From assembly GCA_001642005.1 (NCBI GenBank), contig LWCA01000442.1:1-27244 (forward strand): 27,244 bases of DNA. Direction: 5' to 3'. A program made the position numbers and the translations under genes. The DNA is from Intoshia linei. Taxonomy: Eukaryota > Orthonectida > Rhopaluridae. Positions 1-10,600 of this stretch are shown one piece after another. The notes beneath the pieces were generated by a model that saw only the letters and a program-made list of their open reading frames with translations, was not told the DNA's origin and ran no database searches. The first letter of the stretch is position 1; every line of letters begins with the position of its first letter.

Positions 1-449
1 TAAAAATATTTTTTTTAATTGTTTTTGATACTTTTTACTATTTAATATTTAATACAATTTATAATACAATAAAATCATTATAACAAAATTTAGTAAATAT
101 CAAAAATCAAAATTTTTTATAATAATGTATATACTATGCATTTGTATAGTCTTAATATTAATATAGCTTCAGAAATTAGTAATTTATTCGAAAAAGGCAC
201 ATTGCAAGCGAAAAGAAATGCGTATTGATCAACTAAACTTGCAAAGAATTTGTATTAAAATTGATAAACAATATAATGTTCTATATTAATAAATTTTACC
301 TTACATTAATTTTTAAATATATGTAACCCTCGATTTGTGTGAATGCAATGTTTCATACATTGTGACAAGTTTCATTGATATGTCTTTCCTCCAGTATTTA
401 TTTTTTTATTTATCATAAATTTGTCTTTAAATATCTATGTTGTATAGAA
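1..449. other. AT-rich non-coding DNA
   Basis: I see no coding frame, RNA gene or repeat here. It is AT-rich sequence ending in the 8 bp target duplication (442-449) of the hAT element that starts at 450. Confidence 0.5.
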
Positions 450-1100
450 CAGGAATTCTCAACGGGGTCCACAGCACTTTTTTGGGGGTCTATGAAAATT
501 ATATACATTTATTACATATTATAAACATTTTCAGTAACATAAAGTTTTTAAAACATAAAGGCTCAGAAATACTAATATAAAACGTGCAAATCATGTAAAA
601 ATAAATTCTTTGGTGTTAAATTAAAGTACTTACAAGTGTAAAAACTTATTGGCAAACCTCGATTGTTCTATTTTAAAAGCAGCGGTTTTATTTAATTATT
701 TTATTAAAATTTATGACCGAGCCAAGTTTCCAGTCATAAAAAAAGCTTTAAACTTCAAATTAAAAATATACAAAAAATCAGTCAATATTCATGATTCTAA
801 GAAACATCAACCATGGGATATAAAATATTAATTTTTCACAGGGATGATAGATAATATAGACCTTTTATTGATCTGATAAAATATATAGTAAACAATACCT
901 GAAGAACATGTTCCATTTTTGGAACATTGACAATTTAAAGGTAAATATTAATATTTTATCAAGTTTATCATCTCGCAAAAATAGAGTACTCCATGTCTTT
1001 TGACCATTATTCGTTTCACCCAAATGTAATGATTCATTAAAAATTATCATTATTATTAATTTTTTGGGGATCCACAGTGAAAAAGGGTTGAGAATGCCGG
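450..1100. mobile_element. Non-autonomous hAT element (complete, with TSDs)
   Basis: The left end CAGGAATTCTCAAC and the inverted right end (read on the minus strand, CCGGCATTCTCAAC) match at 12 of 14 positions. Both ends are followed by a related GGGTCCACAG / TGTGGATCCCC stretch. The flanks GTATAGAA (442-449) and GTATAAAA (1101-1108) agree at 7 of 8 bases, which fits the 8 bp target duplication of the hAT superfamily. The interior of about 650 bp has no recognisable transposase, so mobilisation would have needed enzyme from elsewhere. The mismatches suggest an old insertion. Confidence 0.82.
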
Positions 1101-1240
1101 GTATAAAATATGTAAAACTATGAAATGTACACATTCTATGGGCAAGTCGTAGAATTTATACAATTCATGCATGACTCGTAAAATGTATAAAATTTTCATT
1201 TATATTTTAATTTTAGTTTAATTTTTATTGAACAAAACTC

Positions 1241-1393
1241 TATGGGTTTCTTTAGAAATTTTTTTTAAACCAAACTTTAAGGGTAGTTTTTTTAGAAATT
1301 TTTTGAACCAAATTTGAATGGGGGTTTTAGGAAATTTTTTTGAACCAAACATTCAAGAGGGGTTTTTAAGAATTTTTTTGGAATTTTTGAAAC
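1241..1393. repeat. Degenerate ~40 bp tandem repeat
   Basis: About three and a half head-to-tail units follow the pattern GGGTTTTT, AGAAATTTTTT, GAACCAAA, then an AT-rich tail ending in GG. Units start near 1246, 1281, 1321 and 1359, and they vary by substitutions and small indels. No coding potential is apparent. It could be a minisatellite or the inside of an unrecognised element. Confidence 0.6.
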
Positions 1394-1708
1394 AGAATTT
1401 ATCTATGAATATGTAAATTGGACAAATTTGTATTAGCTGTTTATTTTTGTAATTTTTTTTAAAATTATTGTAGGTCTATTACTTTTTTTAATTTTTAAAA
1501 TTATATGGTAAATATTGGTTTTTAGTATGAAAGTGCAAATGTCTGAAATTTAAATTACTCTTACTTTCTGCAGAGGAAAAAAAATGACTTAGAAATTGTT
1601 TTGTAATTTTCTAAACTGTTTTGTAAATGAATAACTCACTCGGACACATTTTTTGCAAATTTTTTACATAATACAAGGTGGGATATTTTTTTTATTTATT
1701 TTTAAAAA
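1394..1708. other. AT-rich spacer, possible dispersed-repeat fragment
   Basis: No gene is seen. Part of it, 'GTATTAGCTGTTTATTTTT' at about 1432-1450, resembles 5650-5668 in the first intron of the ankyrin gene, so it may belong to the same dispersed repeat family. The stretch ends in runs of T and A next to the tRNA relic. Confidence 0.35.
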
Positions 1709-1780
1709 AGGGGGTACCAGGACTTGAACCAGGGACCTCTCGATCTGCAATCGAATGCTCTACCGCATTCGATTTCGACA
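1709..1780 (-). tRNA. tRNA-Cys(GCA)-derived sequence, probable pseudogene
   Basis: On the minus strand the last two thirds read as a nuclear animal tRNA-Cys: GGTAGAGC in the D arm, an anticodon loop TTGCAGA with anticodon GCA (1746-1748), variable bases GAGGT, an intact B box GGTTCAAGTCC, and a CCCCC 3' acceptor strand. A Pol III-type T run (TTTTTT) follows at 1703-1708. The 5' acceptor strand is wrong: TGTCGAA cannot pair with TACCCCC, and the A box is spoiled. The replaced 5' part instead makes a perfect 8 bp stem, TCGAATGC/GCATTCGA (1751-1772). I infer a dead tRNA gene or the tRNA-like part of a SINE. Confidence 0.75.
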
Positions 1781-2341
1781 TTCGATATTTGAAAAATCAA
1801 TTATTTAAATGAAAAAGATATACGTAAACGATATTTATAAAACTTTACGAAAATTTTATCTAAATCATTTAATTTATTCATATTTAATATAATTTAACAT
1901 AACATATTTCATATTTAATTCATAACTTAGCACACTGTTAGTTATATATAAAAATGTATGTTAGTCGTTTTATGCGTATTGATTCACAAAAATTGTTGTC
2001 ATGTAGTTTGGTCTATTTTTCGATACAGCTGTTTCAGCAATATATATATACATGTTGGTAAATATCGTCGTATTTAAAAATAACGTCACTTATAAGAGCT
2101 AAATTATTTACTAATACATATTTTATTATATATTTTCTTATTTTTCATATTGTATTTACAAATTATTAAGTTAATATAGATGCAAAAAAGATTCATTGAT
2201 GTTTATTAATCTAAAATCCTGTCTTTCATTGAATTGTTCAGATTTTTAAGATATCAGGAGAAATACTATCCAGTGATTTATAATAGCGGTTTTTAAGCAT
2301 TCTATAAAATAATAATGTGTGTTGTTTCTGGAGGTTATACC
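1781..2341. other. AT-rich non-coding DNA
   Basis: No coding frame is recognised. A short (TA)n run lies at about 2041-2050. The right part (about 2230-2341) may hold the frameshifted C-terminal remainder of the mariner relic that starts at 2475 on the minus strand. Confidence 0.4.
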
Positions 2342-2475
2342 CTATAGGTTTTCGATCGGTTGAGGAAGGGTGACATAATTCCATAGTAAAAATACAATAT
2401 TAATTTCTTCAAAATATGCCTTTGCCAATCTTGATTCATGGATTGACGCATTATCTTGTTGATATACGTACATCT
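2342..2475 (-). pseudogene. Tc1/mariner transposase relic
   Basis: The minus strand reads YVYQQDNASIHESRLAKAYF, then about 15 residues, then PQPIENL and a stop at 2342-2344. QQDNAS-H-SRL is the second catalytic Asp block of Tc1/mariner transposases, and P-PIENL is the block carrying the third acidic residue. 33 residues separate the Asp and the Glu, one short of the usual 34, so a small deletion is likely. No N-terminal half or inverted repeats were found. It is a different and older copy from the one at 12937-14507. Confidence 0.72.
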
Positions 2476-3819
2476 AATTGATCCCTGTGTAGTAGTAGAT
2501 TATTCGAAATTAAATTCTAATAACAAATCCGAGTTCAACAACAACAATTATACTTTTTTTAAAATTCAAACCGGTCCTAGAATTATAAAAAATACACAAT
2601 CTGATAAAGATTATAAAACTATTAACATTTTATAAATTTTAATTTCAAAATCTTAAATCTTCACGACTAAAACCACAAATTACCCTTTTTTTAAATATGA
2701 AAAATGTCCTAGATTTTTATGCAACATTAATTGTGGCATAGGTTTTAAAATCATAAAGTCAAAATTATTTAATGTTGATTTAATTGTTTTTAAGGAAAAT
2801 AACACGTTTTAACCGGTACAAGTAAGAGACCAAATTAATCATATCACAAAAATGAAGATTACATTGCGAAAGCGCTATGCTTTTAAATATGCCATACATT
2901 AATAAATTAATTAATGTGTACGTTAGTAATATCAACGTTATTTGCCTTTTAATATTTCTTAAATTAATTTAAAAAGTAATTTTTCCCGTCAAATTTTTAA
3001 CGGATTTATACAAATATCGAAATTTAAACTAAAATACCTGGAGCCCCTAAAATTGAGTGGAAAATAATGCGCATCATTTTCAATTGCAGTGTAAATTTGT
3101 AAAAATTGTACTTACTATGATTTACGACAACTATTTGTTCTATTAATTATTATACAACGTAGTACGTTGAACGTACTCCAGAATTTAGATTACACACGAT
3201 AAATACAATATGTTACATTTAAAAATTGAGTCGAAATATATAAAAAAATCAAAATTACAAATATTGAATATTAAATGTAGTGCACGGATATTTAATATGC
3301 GTTATGAAATGAAATTATAATTTCGACCTCGAATCAATTACACACAATTCAACAATATAATGTAACGCTACACTTAATCAACTTGATTTAATCGAGTGAC
3401 TCGATAACGTAACTTGATGAAAATATTGGACATGGTTACTTGAACATATCTTATGTTTAAAAGCGTAAATGGAATACTGTAGCTACTGAATACTTGGAGA
3501 CATTGTCAAGAATTGTAAATATAGAAATAAGTGAATAGAGCACATACATAATTTATATTAATTATTCAAAATAATAACGCATGTGTTTTTGTCTGGCACA
3601 ATTAGTAGATTAAATTAAAAATACATTATTTCACCTACTATTATTACATTTTATATTTTAAAAACGAAATATGTTAAGTTGATGATGTTGCTACAAACCA
3701 GTTGTTTGAACACAATATTTGATTATACAATTCTAATAGAAACAAAGATACTATAAATATATTTGATAATATATTTTGCATTTTTGATATTTCAATACAA
3801 ATTATTACTTCTAAACAAT
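2476..3819. other. Non-coding DNA upstream of the ankyrin gene
   Basis: No gene is recognised over about 1.3 kb. The part 2560-2760 contains ACCACAAATTACCC followed by a T run (about 2671-2692), which resembles 12331-12350 and the reverse complement of 5085-5112, so it is a member of a dispersed repeat family. The last few hundred bases should hold the promoter and 5' UTR of the ankyrin gene, but no core element can be assigned. Confidence 0.45.
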
Positions 3820-4830
3820 ATGACAATAAGCATATTGTCATTTATAAAAGAGTATGGAAGCGAGACCTTAAATTTGATTAGAGATAATAAAGTTAAAAGA
3901 CTTCGGCATTTATTGGATCGAAAATTACGATCGAAGGATCTTATAGGCCGACTTTTTACATGTAATATAAAGCATAAACCTTCCAAGAAGGTGATATGTC
4001 CAATTATGCTTGCAGCACGACTTCCAGATCCGAATATGCTTCAATTGATGATTGAATATGGTGTAGATGTAAATTATATTCACCAATCCTATTCATTTGG
4101 TGGTTCAAACTCTGAAAATGCAAACAGGTCAATGGATGCCGGAGCACATGCTCCATTGAAACCTATGTCTATTACCACTTCGAGAGAAATTGCTTATTCA
4201 CATCAAAACCGCAAAATTGCTTTATCGACACCTCTCCATGTTGCAACTGAATTGTCTCTATATTCTAATGTTGAGTTATTATTAGAAAAACACGCGAATC
4301 CTGATCCACGTGATCATAATGGTGAAACACCACTTCATATTGCAGTTAGAACAGGAGATATAATTATGGTCAGAATGTTATTATACCGAGGTGCTGATAC
4401 ACGCAATATTGATTCCATTTACAATTCACCCATTCATTGGGCAACTCTTTATGGTCATAGAGGTCTAGTTGAATTGTTAGTTAAATACGATGCAGACATT
4501 TATCAAAAATCCGGTAATCGACTAGGTGGTTTGATTCCAATTCATATTGCCTCTAGAGAGGGACATACTCATTTAATTGAATATTTCAGTTCATATGACA
4601 AAAATTCACCGCATCTTAAAATTTCTTGTTATGGGGATACAATTGAGCAAATGCCAATACATTTAGCCGCATTGCATGGTCACATTCAATGTGTAGAGTA
4701 CATGTACGAAAAACATTACGTTGATTTAGGCATTACAGATTCAAATTATAATACGCCTCTTCATCTTGTCCTAATTCGCCCACATGCTATGCATTCAATG
4801 CAAAATAAGAGCAAATTTATTGAAACTGCG
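3820..4830 (+). CDS. Ankyrin-repeat / death-domain protein, exon 1 (ankyrin repeats)
   Basis: First coding exon of a large multidomain protein. I take the ATG at 3820 (context aacaATG, protein starts MTISILSFIKEYG); the longer upstream frame opens only with TTG. After a basic N-terminus come ankyrin repeats, seen by their helix-1 signatures: IMLAAR (about residue 61), TPLHVA (137), TPLHIA (167), SPIHWA (202), IPIHIA (238), MPIHLA (277) and TPLHLV (311). A Ser/Asn-rich insert separates the first repeat from the others. Ankyrin repeats bind protein partners. The exon ends FIETA before a GT at 4831 (phase 0) and joins SVNGRNNNGDTPLHL in exon 2, which continues the repeat array. I do not recognise an orthologue. 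Confidence 0.88.
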
Positions 4831-6131
4831 GTACTTTCTTAAAATTATTTTATTAAAGTTAATATTTTCTTATTATATTTTAGATATACCTCATCAATAA
4901 ATGCCCAGAAGTAATTCATTATTCTAAATTATGATCAATTTTATTTAAATCAGTGGTTAACAAAAAGGCTGTATGTAATATACTGTATATATTTTTGAAT
5001 TTACTTTTTATACATACCCAATATTTACTAAAGATAGGATTTGTAAATTTGTTTAAATTATAGGGCTTTTTTCATTAAAAAAAAAGGGTCATTTGGGGTT
5101 TTGGCCCTGAAGATATATTTTTTTTTAATTGACGAACTTGTTTGATTTTCAAAAAAAGGACATTGGTCTTTTTGACTTGTAAGCTGTAAGTTTGGGAGGT
5201 TGAAATTTATTTTGCTAACACCCCGGAAAAACTTTAATTGAAATGTGGACTTTATAAAATTTTAAGACTGGTAGTTACTGAAATAAACGGTAACACACAC
5301 ACAAAAAAATACTGCATAGCATATTATATAAGTAAGGATTAATTAGCAAAATCGACGATTAGGTCGCTCAACTGAAAGTCACCTTAAAAACAAACATTCG
5401 AAAACCATTTTTACATAATTTTTAATTTGCAAGAATTTATAGTTTACATTAGAATAATTATAATAATAAAAATAATAACAGTCAAACTTTTTTCCTTAAA
5501 CTTAAACTTCATCGCGTGCGCAAGGATAAAAATCCTATTTTATGTTTCTGTAGGATCATTAATTATTAATATTTTTTAATTAATTGTTTTAACATAAAGG
5601 CATAACATTGTGAGATTGAAATTTTTTTTGTATCTTAAGTTAAAAACCGTATTAGCTGTGTTTATTTTAATTGTAGACTACTATTTTTTTATTTTTTTAA
5701 AATAATAAGAGTTTGTGGTTTGACGGTGAAGGTGCAGGCTTTTGATGTTTCTATTTATCGTAATACTCACGATTCAAAAAAAAGTCTAAAAATTTGTGTT
5801 TTTTAACATTCAGGACTGTATTTTTAAAAAAGTGCAACTTGGAATTTTGACAGGATAGGTGCAAATTTTTTAGATTAAAATTAATTGTATTATCTGCGCC
5901 AGAAAAATTTTATTGGAAACTTTTGTTTTTTAAATCTCTGGGCCGATCTGTGTTGTAATAAATAGTTATACATACAGACAAATAAACAGCAAATACTGAT
6001 TTTAACAACTTTTAATTTATATAATTAAGGAATATATTATTATTTTCAATAGATGATACCGCTTTAATTAAAAAACCCATTGTTTTAAAAAAATGTTGAA
6101 TAAAATATAAAATATACATATTTAATTTTAG
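4831..6131 (+). other. Intron 1 of the ankyrin gene, with dispersed repeats
   Basis: The intron is bounded by GCG|gtactt and tttaattttag|AGT, both phase 0. It holds no coding frame. Stretches at about 5078-5113 and 5640-5735 are, on the minus strand, copies of the repeat motif seen at 2671 and 12331 (CTTCAGGGCCAAAA..., then a CACAA-TTACCC-type sequence and a T run). A short AC run lies at about 5293-5303. Confidence 0.6.
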
Positions 6132-9100
6132 AGTGTAAACGGTCGAAATAATAATGGTGACACACCATTGCATTTAGCTGCTGCAAATTCGTTTAGAACA
6201 GTAGTAGAACATTTATTGAAGCGAGACGCAAATCCATTCTCACTAAATGATAGAAATTTACAACCCATAAATTATGTATCAAATGAAGATCCTGTAACAA
6301 TACAATTATTAGAAATGGGAATGAACGACTATCGTCTAAAAGACAAGCGTGATTCAACCCCTAAATTGGAAATTAAATCACACAAAAATAATTTATTTAA
6401 TGAAAAAGAGGAACAAAATAACTATAAAAAGGACATTGACGCTGAAAATGTATTTTTGCCAAATTCAAACTCAACAGACTATAAAGAAAATTTTATTCCA
6501 AATCAAAACACTGCAAACTTGTCAAACCGTCTAAAAATGTCCGAGTCTACATATAAAAAAAATTTACCGACAAATGAAGAATTTGGGTTAATTGATAATA
6601 CGTTAGAAGGTGAACCTTTAGGAACCCCAATAGAATCAAAAGTTGTAAGATTCCCATCAAAAATAAAACGAATTGATGTAAACATTCAAGACGTAAATGA
6701 CACGTTTGAAATGACAAATATTAATGAAAAATTTAAAGAAATTGATGATTCTTTGATTAAGAAGAATAAATCGACATCAGACAGTCACAAACCTCATTCA
6801 GATTACAGGTGCGTAAATTATGAAAAATTTAATAGTAATTTAACTTTCAGAGACTATGAAGAGAATTTCAACAAGGATAACTATCGTATCGTATCCCCGA
6901 CTTCTCATTTAAATAACCAGTCGAATGATTATATAACATCTTTAATGGGTTCAAAAGAACGGGTGGTTGAAAACATTCAAAATGAAACAAGGGATTATGT
7001 ATTGGTTAATACTTCAACTGATTATAAAATACCAACCTTAAACCAGTCCATAATATCAAATGATCAATTTAGAAATGATGCTCAAAATAATCGATTTTGT
7101 CAAATGAGACCAAACGTTGAGGTACGTGATATTGAGGGTATTACAGATTTAAGACAGAAAAAGATAATTCCAAGTACACGTTGCAGATCTGGAAGTAGAA
7201 CCATTGTTAGTGATGGATATTCGCTGAACAATACTCCATATTCTAACCAATATGATGATTCGAATGATGATCATATATCTTCTCCCACAGGTGAGGTTAA
7301 AATGTCGTCAGATTTTAAGATTTCCTCGGATGGGTTGGATACTAATAATAATAATTCAAAAAATAATAATGTATCCTCCCAACCAAATGTGCCACATTAC
7401 GAAGGATATCGTTGCAAAAGTTTTACTGACGACCAATCAATGCGACCCAAGACTTTACAATCTTCCGCTTGTAGCAATGATTTATCTCAGAGTGTCACTG
7501 AGCAAAATTTAAACTCATCAGTTTTCAAGGATGAAAGCAATTTCGATAGCAACTATAATTACCACACTGATTCTTCTTATATACGAAACGTGTCGGAGAG
7601 TATATATGGCAAAGGAAAATGTAAATCCAATCAGGCAAAATCAAGCTCAAAGCATAACCTATCCGTTACTTTTTCTGAGAATATCAAAGTTGTAGATATA
7701 GATAATGATGACGATATCGTTGAAAGTGCAAAAAGTTTTGATAATGTGGATGATTATAAACGAACTAGTTCCCCTCTTCAATACACTTATAAAAAATTTA
7801 CCGAAAATTCTCAATTCTCTCAGCAACCTCAAAAATTTAAAAATTCAAAAGAAATTTACATACATTCTAACAATTCAAATTTACAACACCCTAAAATGGT
7901 ACCAGAATATAAACAAAAACCATTCATGAAGAAATCAAATTTGAAATCTAGCTCTGTTTCTACGTCTCATTCAACTTCAGATTCGGATTACGATTTATTG
8001 GATGTTAAAGATTATAATACACAAACTAATAATATTAAACGTGATTCATATAACCGTTCATCCACAATTGACGATTATAAAAGCCGCTATGACGAATTTC
8101 GATTTCCTAAAGATGAACCATTGGACGACTGTAGAAATCCATACATTCATAAAATGATGAAACCAATTTTTGAAAAAAAACGTGAAAAAAGCAATATCAA
8201 GGAAGCCAGAGTTAATGACAACGTTTATGATACTGTTGTAAAACTGAATCCAAGCCAAGTTCCCGAAAAAATGAAAAATTTAAGTTACAATTCAAATGTC
8301 AATAATGAAAATAATCGCTCCACAATAAGGAATAATGCAGTTAATGAAAAGTCTCACCATAAAGCTAGACAAGATATATCAAACGTTGAAAATGAACCCA
8401 GTTTTAATAGTATCGTAGACACTGAAGGATATACTAATCGAAATTATGATGATTCCATTAAATATAGAAACAATGTGTATAAAAGTGAATCAAATATATT
8501 TAAACATCACGTTCGCAAAAGAAATTTGGGAATAAAATTAAAACAAGAGAAAGAGTATACTGTTAACAATTTTGATAATATTGAAACAAGTAAAATATAT
8601 ACAAATGACCCAAAACGACAACAGGATGCAATTTATACACTTAAAGAATTGAGCCAATCTGGAATTTTTGGAGAAAGTAAAACTAAAAAAAAGGAAAAAT
8701 TTGATACCATAGAAACAAGTGAAAAAATTGACGTATCTAAAAAGAATGAATATAGTATCAACAGAAATGTACCCAACAAACGAAGTAAAAGACGATACAG
8801 TTTAACGGATAAAATTAAATATAATAAAAATACAACCAAATCAGTAGATAATGTAAATTTTGTGAATAATATTTCACAACATTCTTCACCAAGACATTCT
8901 GTTCCAGACAATCACTTTTTAAATGATTCAGGTAAAAATGTGTTTAATGATGTTGGTAAAATCAAAGACTCTAATAAATTGGAAGCTTTTTGGATAAAAA
9001 CTTGTCGACTTTCTAAAAAAAGTTACGCCAAAAATAAAAAGTTGCAAATTTTTATAGTTGAAAATGAATTTGATTTACCTGAAAGGTATTTTTATTCTCT

Positions 9101-9147
9101 TGGACAAAACAATTCAAGGCCGCTTTTTATTGCCAAATCTGTTAAAG
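6132..9147 (+). CDS. Ankyrin-repeat / death-domain protein, exon 2 (last repeat and long linker)
   Basis: A 3 kb exon, open throughout in one frame. It opens with a final ankyrin repeat (GDTPLHLAAA, then VVEHLLKRDANPF) and then runs for roughly 900 residues as hydrophilic, low-complexity sequence rich in Asn, Ser, Asp, Lys and Tyr, with no recognisable fold: most likely a disordered linker. A basic cluster, KRSKRRYSL (near residue 1218), could be a nuclear-localisation or kinase site, but that is inference. The last ~60 residues (LEAFWIKTCRLSKKSY onward) become hydrophobic and may belong to the folded C-terminal module. The exon ends KSVK with one extra base before gtatcc (phase 1). Confidence 0.85.
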
Positions 9148-9340
9148 GTATCCATTTTTTTTAATTTAACATCGTTTCACATCCTTACTTATATAATATG
9201 CTTTGTGTGTGTGTTATCGTTTATTTCAATAACTACCAGTCTTAGTTATATTTATAATTATATAAGTAAGGATACGCAAATAACCCATTAATAATTAGTA
9301 ACAATAAGTTAACAATATATATGACTAACACTGTTTTTAG

Positions 9341-9909
9341 ATGAAAAAAAGTTTACAATAACATTTCGATTAGGAACGGATTGGAAAACTTTAGTTTCAA
9401 CTCTATTTAACCGATCAATACGCCAATCAGAAATGACAAATTTCTGTCGTGACATAAAAACAAAATGCGGTGGATATGTAAACAAAGAAATAATTGAATT
9501 ATTTCAACGTTGGATGAACATTATGGGTAGTGAAAAAGCAAACATTTCAAATCTTTATGAAATTTTGAAAAGATGTCAAATTCAATTTTATGACACACGA
9601 ATGTCTATTGCTACAATAGCAAAGATGATTCCACGTCACAGCATTTCCAATATTCCAAAGAGAATGAATAATGATGATAGGAATGCAAGCTTTTCGGAAG
9701 AATATTTTAAATCTCAAACACATTTATCTGAATTTAATGGTTCTTTTAATGACGTCCAAAAACTAAACCAATCTTTCTCTGCTTTTACCATTCCTACCTT
9801 TGATGAAGCTAAATCTATTTATTCCAGGAATAATGTAACTTTTTTATTTTTCATTTTGAACTCATTTTTTAGATTTGAATCACAATATAGTACTAATTTA
9901 TACATGTAA
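9341..9909 (+). CDS. Ankyrin-repeat / death-domain protein, exon 3 (death-domain-like C-terminus)
   Basis: The acceptor ctgtttttag at 9340 gives phase 1, so G+AT makes Asp and the frame reads DEKKFTITFRLGTDWKTLV, continuing exon 2. The residues around TDWKTL, then VNKEIIELFQRWMNIMG and NISNLYEILKRC match the helix pattern of death domains: Trp in helix 1, a 'L...W....G' helix 3 to 4 block, then 'L...L..C'. Death domains form homotypic complexes in apoptotic and innate-immune signalling. The end is uncertain. The frame stops at 9907-9909, but gtaact at 9835 and ttttttag at 9872 could excise a 38-base intron, giving a stop at once (RNNI then stop). Either way the protein is about 1,508-1,531 residues. 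Confidence 0.75.
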
Positions 9910-9958
9910 ATTTTCTAATATTCGGTTATTGTCGATAATTTCATTATTTATTTTATCT

Positions 9959-9964
9959 AATAAA
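9959..9964 (+). promoter_or_regulatory. Candidate polyadenylation signal (AATAAA)
   Basis: AATAAA lies 50 bases past the stop of the ankyrin gene. A second AATAAATAAA lies at about 10106-10115. Such hexamers are common by chance in AT-rich DNA, so this is positional inference only. Confidence 0.4.
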
Positions 9965-10330
9965 TGATTACATTTGTTTTTATTTGATTTATTTTATCCC
10001 ATTATTATCAGGATATGTATGACCTCATTTCCTATTAAAACTTTAAATACAGTGCTGAATCAGCTCTGTTGATACCGCAAAAATATTTATTTGTATTCTC
10101 CGACAATAAATAAAATTGAGAAAATATATTTTTCATAGAATTTTTACTTTACTTTGAAAAATAATTTTCTCAATAAAATATTTTATGACAATACAATTTT
10201 TAAACTATGTCAACAATATCCTAGGTAAAATAAAGTTATAATAATACTAATCTGATTAAACAACAGTAGAATTTTAAAAATAAAATATTTAACAATATTA
10301 AAATAATGTTTATATTCAAATGAAATAAAA
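9965..10330. other. Intergenic spacer, ankyrin gene to beclin
   Basis: About 365 bases of AT-rich DNA without a coding frame. It should hold the ankyrin 3' UTR end and the beclin promoter; no initiator or TATA element can be singled out in this base composition. Confidence 0.4.
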
Positions 10331-10466
10331 ATGAACGCACAAAGAGTTGACTCTAGTAAAATCAACAGAGTTAAAAATGTCATCATTTGTCAAAAATGTA
10401 AACTTCCTTTAGATGTCAGTGAAACAAATGAATTTGATGATTCGACTCAAATTTATAAAAAATTGG
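10331..10466 (+). CDS. BECN1: Beclin 1 (Atg6), exon 1, start and CxxC motif
   Basis: Beclin 1/Atg6 is the scaffold of the class III PI3-kinase (Vps34) complex that starts autophagosome formation and acts in endosomal sorting. This exon opens at ATG 10331 (MNAQRVDSSK...) and carries NVIICQKCKLPLDV with Cys at residues 20 and 23, the position and form of the N-terminal CxxC of Beclins. The GT at 10467 follows TTG G (phase 1). The gene assignment rests on this motif plus the coiled coil built from exons 4-6, all with compatible splice phases. Without splicing the frame stops at 10498-10500. The rest of the coiled coil and the C-terminal evolutionarily conserved domain are not in the window. The human symbol is used by homology. 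Confidence 0.72.
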
Positions 10467-10510
10467 GTAAAAATTACCAACTTTTTACTTTTTTTACATT
10501 TTAATAATAG

Positions 10511-10548
10511 GATTTAAAGACACTCAACAAAATGAAGAAATTTTACAA
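10511..10548 (+). CDS. BECN1: Beclin 1 (Atg6), probable exon 2
   Basis: After a 44-base intron (gtaaaa...taatag, 10467-10510) the frame resumes as GFKDTQQNEEILQ and reaches a possible GT donor at 10549 in phase 0. If that donor is not used, the frame ends at TAA 10558-10560. The phases fit exon 1 and exon 3, but the exon is short and has no conserved motif, so it is less sure than exons 1 and 4-6. Confidence 0.5.
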
Positions 10549-10600
10549 GTACATTTTTAAATTTACACTCAAATCTCCGTTGTTAGCTCGGTTCGTTTTT

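Noticed and set aside
649-831. Open frame of about 60 codons inside the hAT at 450-1100
   Set aside because: It starts at TTG, has no recognisable motif, and is the length expected by chance in AT-rich DNA.
1241-1393. Tandem repeats as a CRISPR array
   Set aside because: The units are contiguous and degenerate with no unique spacers, and the DNA is plainly animal-like with introns.
3763-3819. Upstream extension of the ankyrin frame
   Set aside because: It would need a TTG start and adds a hydrophobic, AT-driven stretch. The ATG at 3820 is the better start.
6349-8911. Several short frames on both strands within the long ankyrin-gene exon
   Set aside because: They are shadows of the 3 kb open frame and have biased, repetitive composition without motifs.
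10467-10500. Read-through of beclin exon 1 to a stop at 10498-10500
   Set aside because: The added residues (NYQLFTFFTF) look like intron. A 44-base intron with GT/AG borders restores a frame compatible with later exons.
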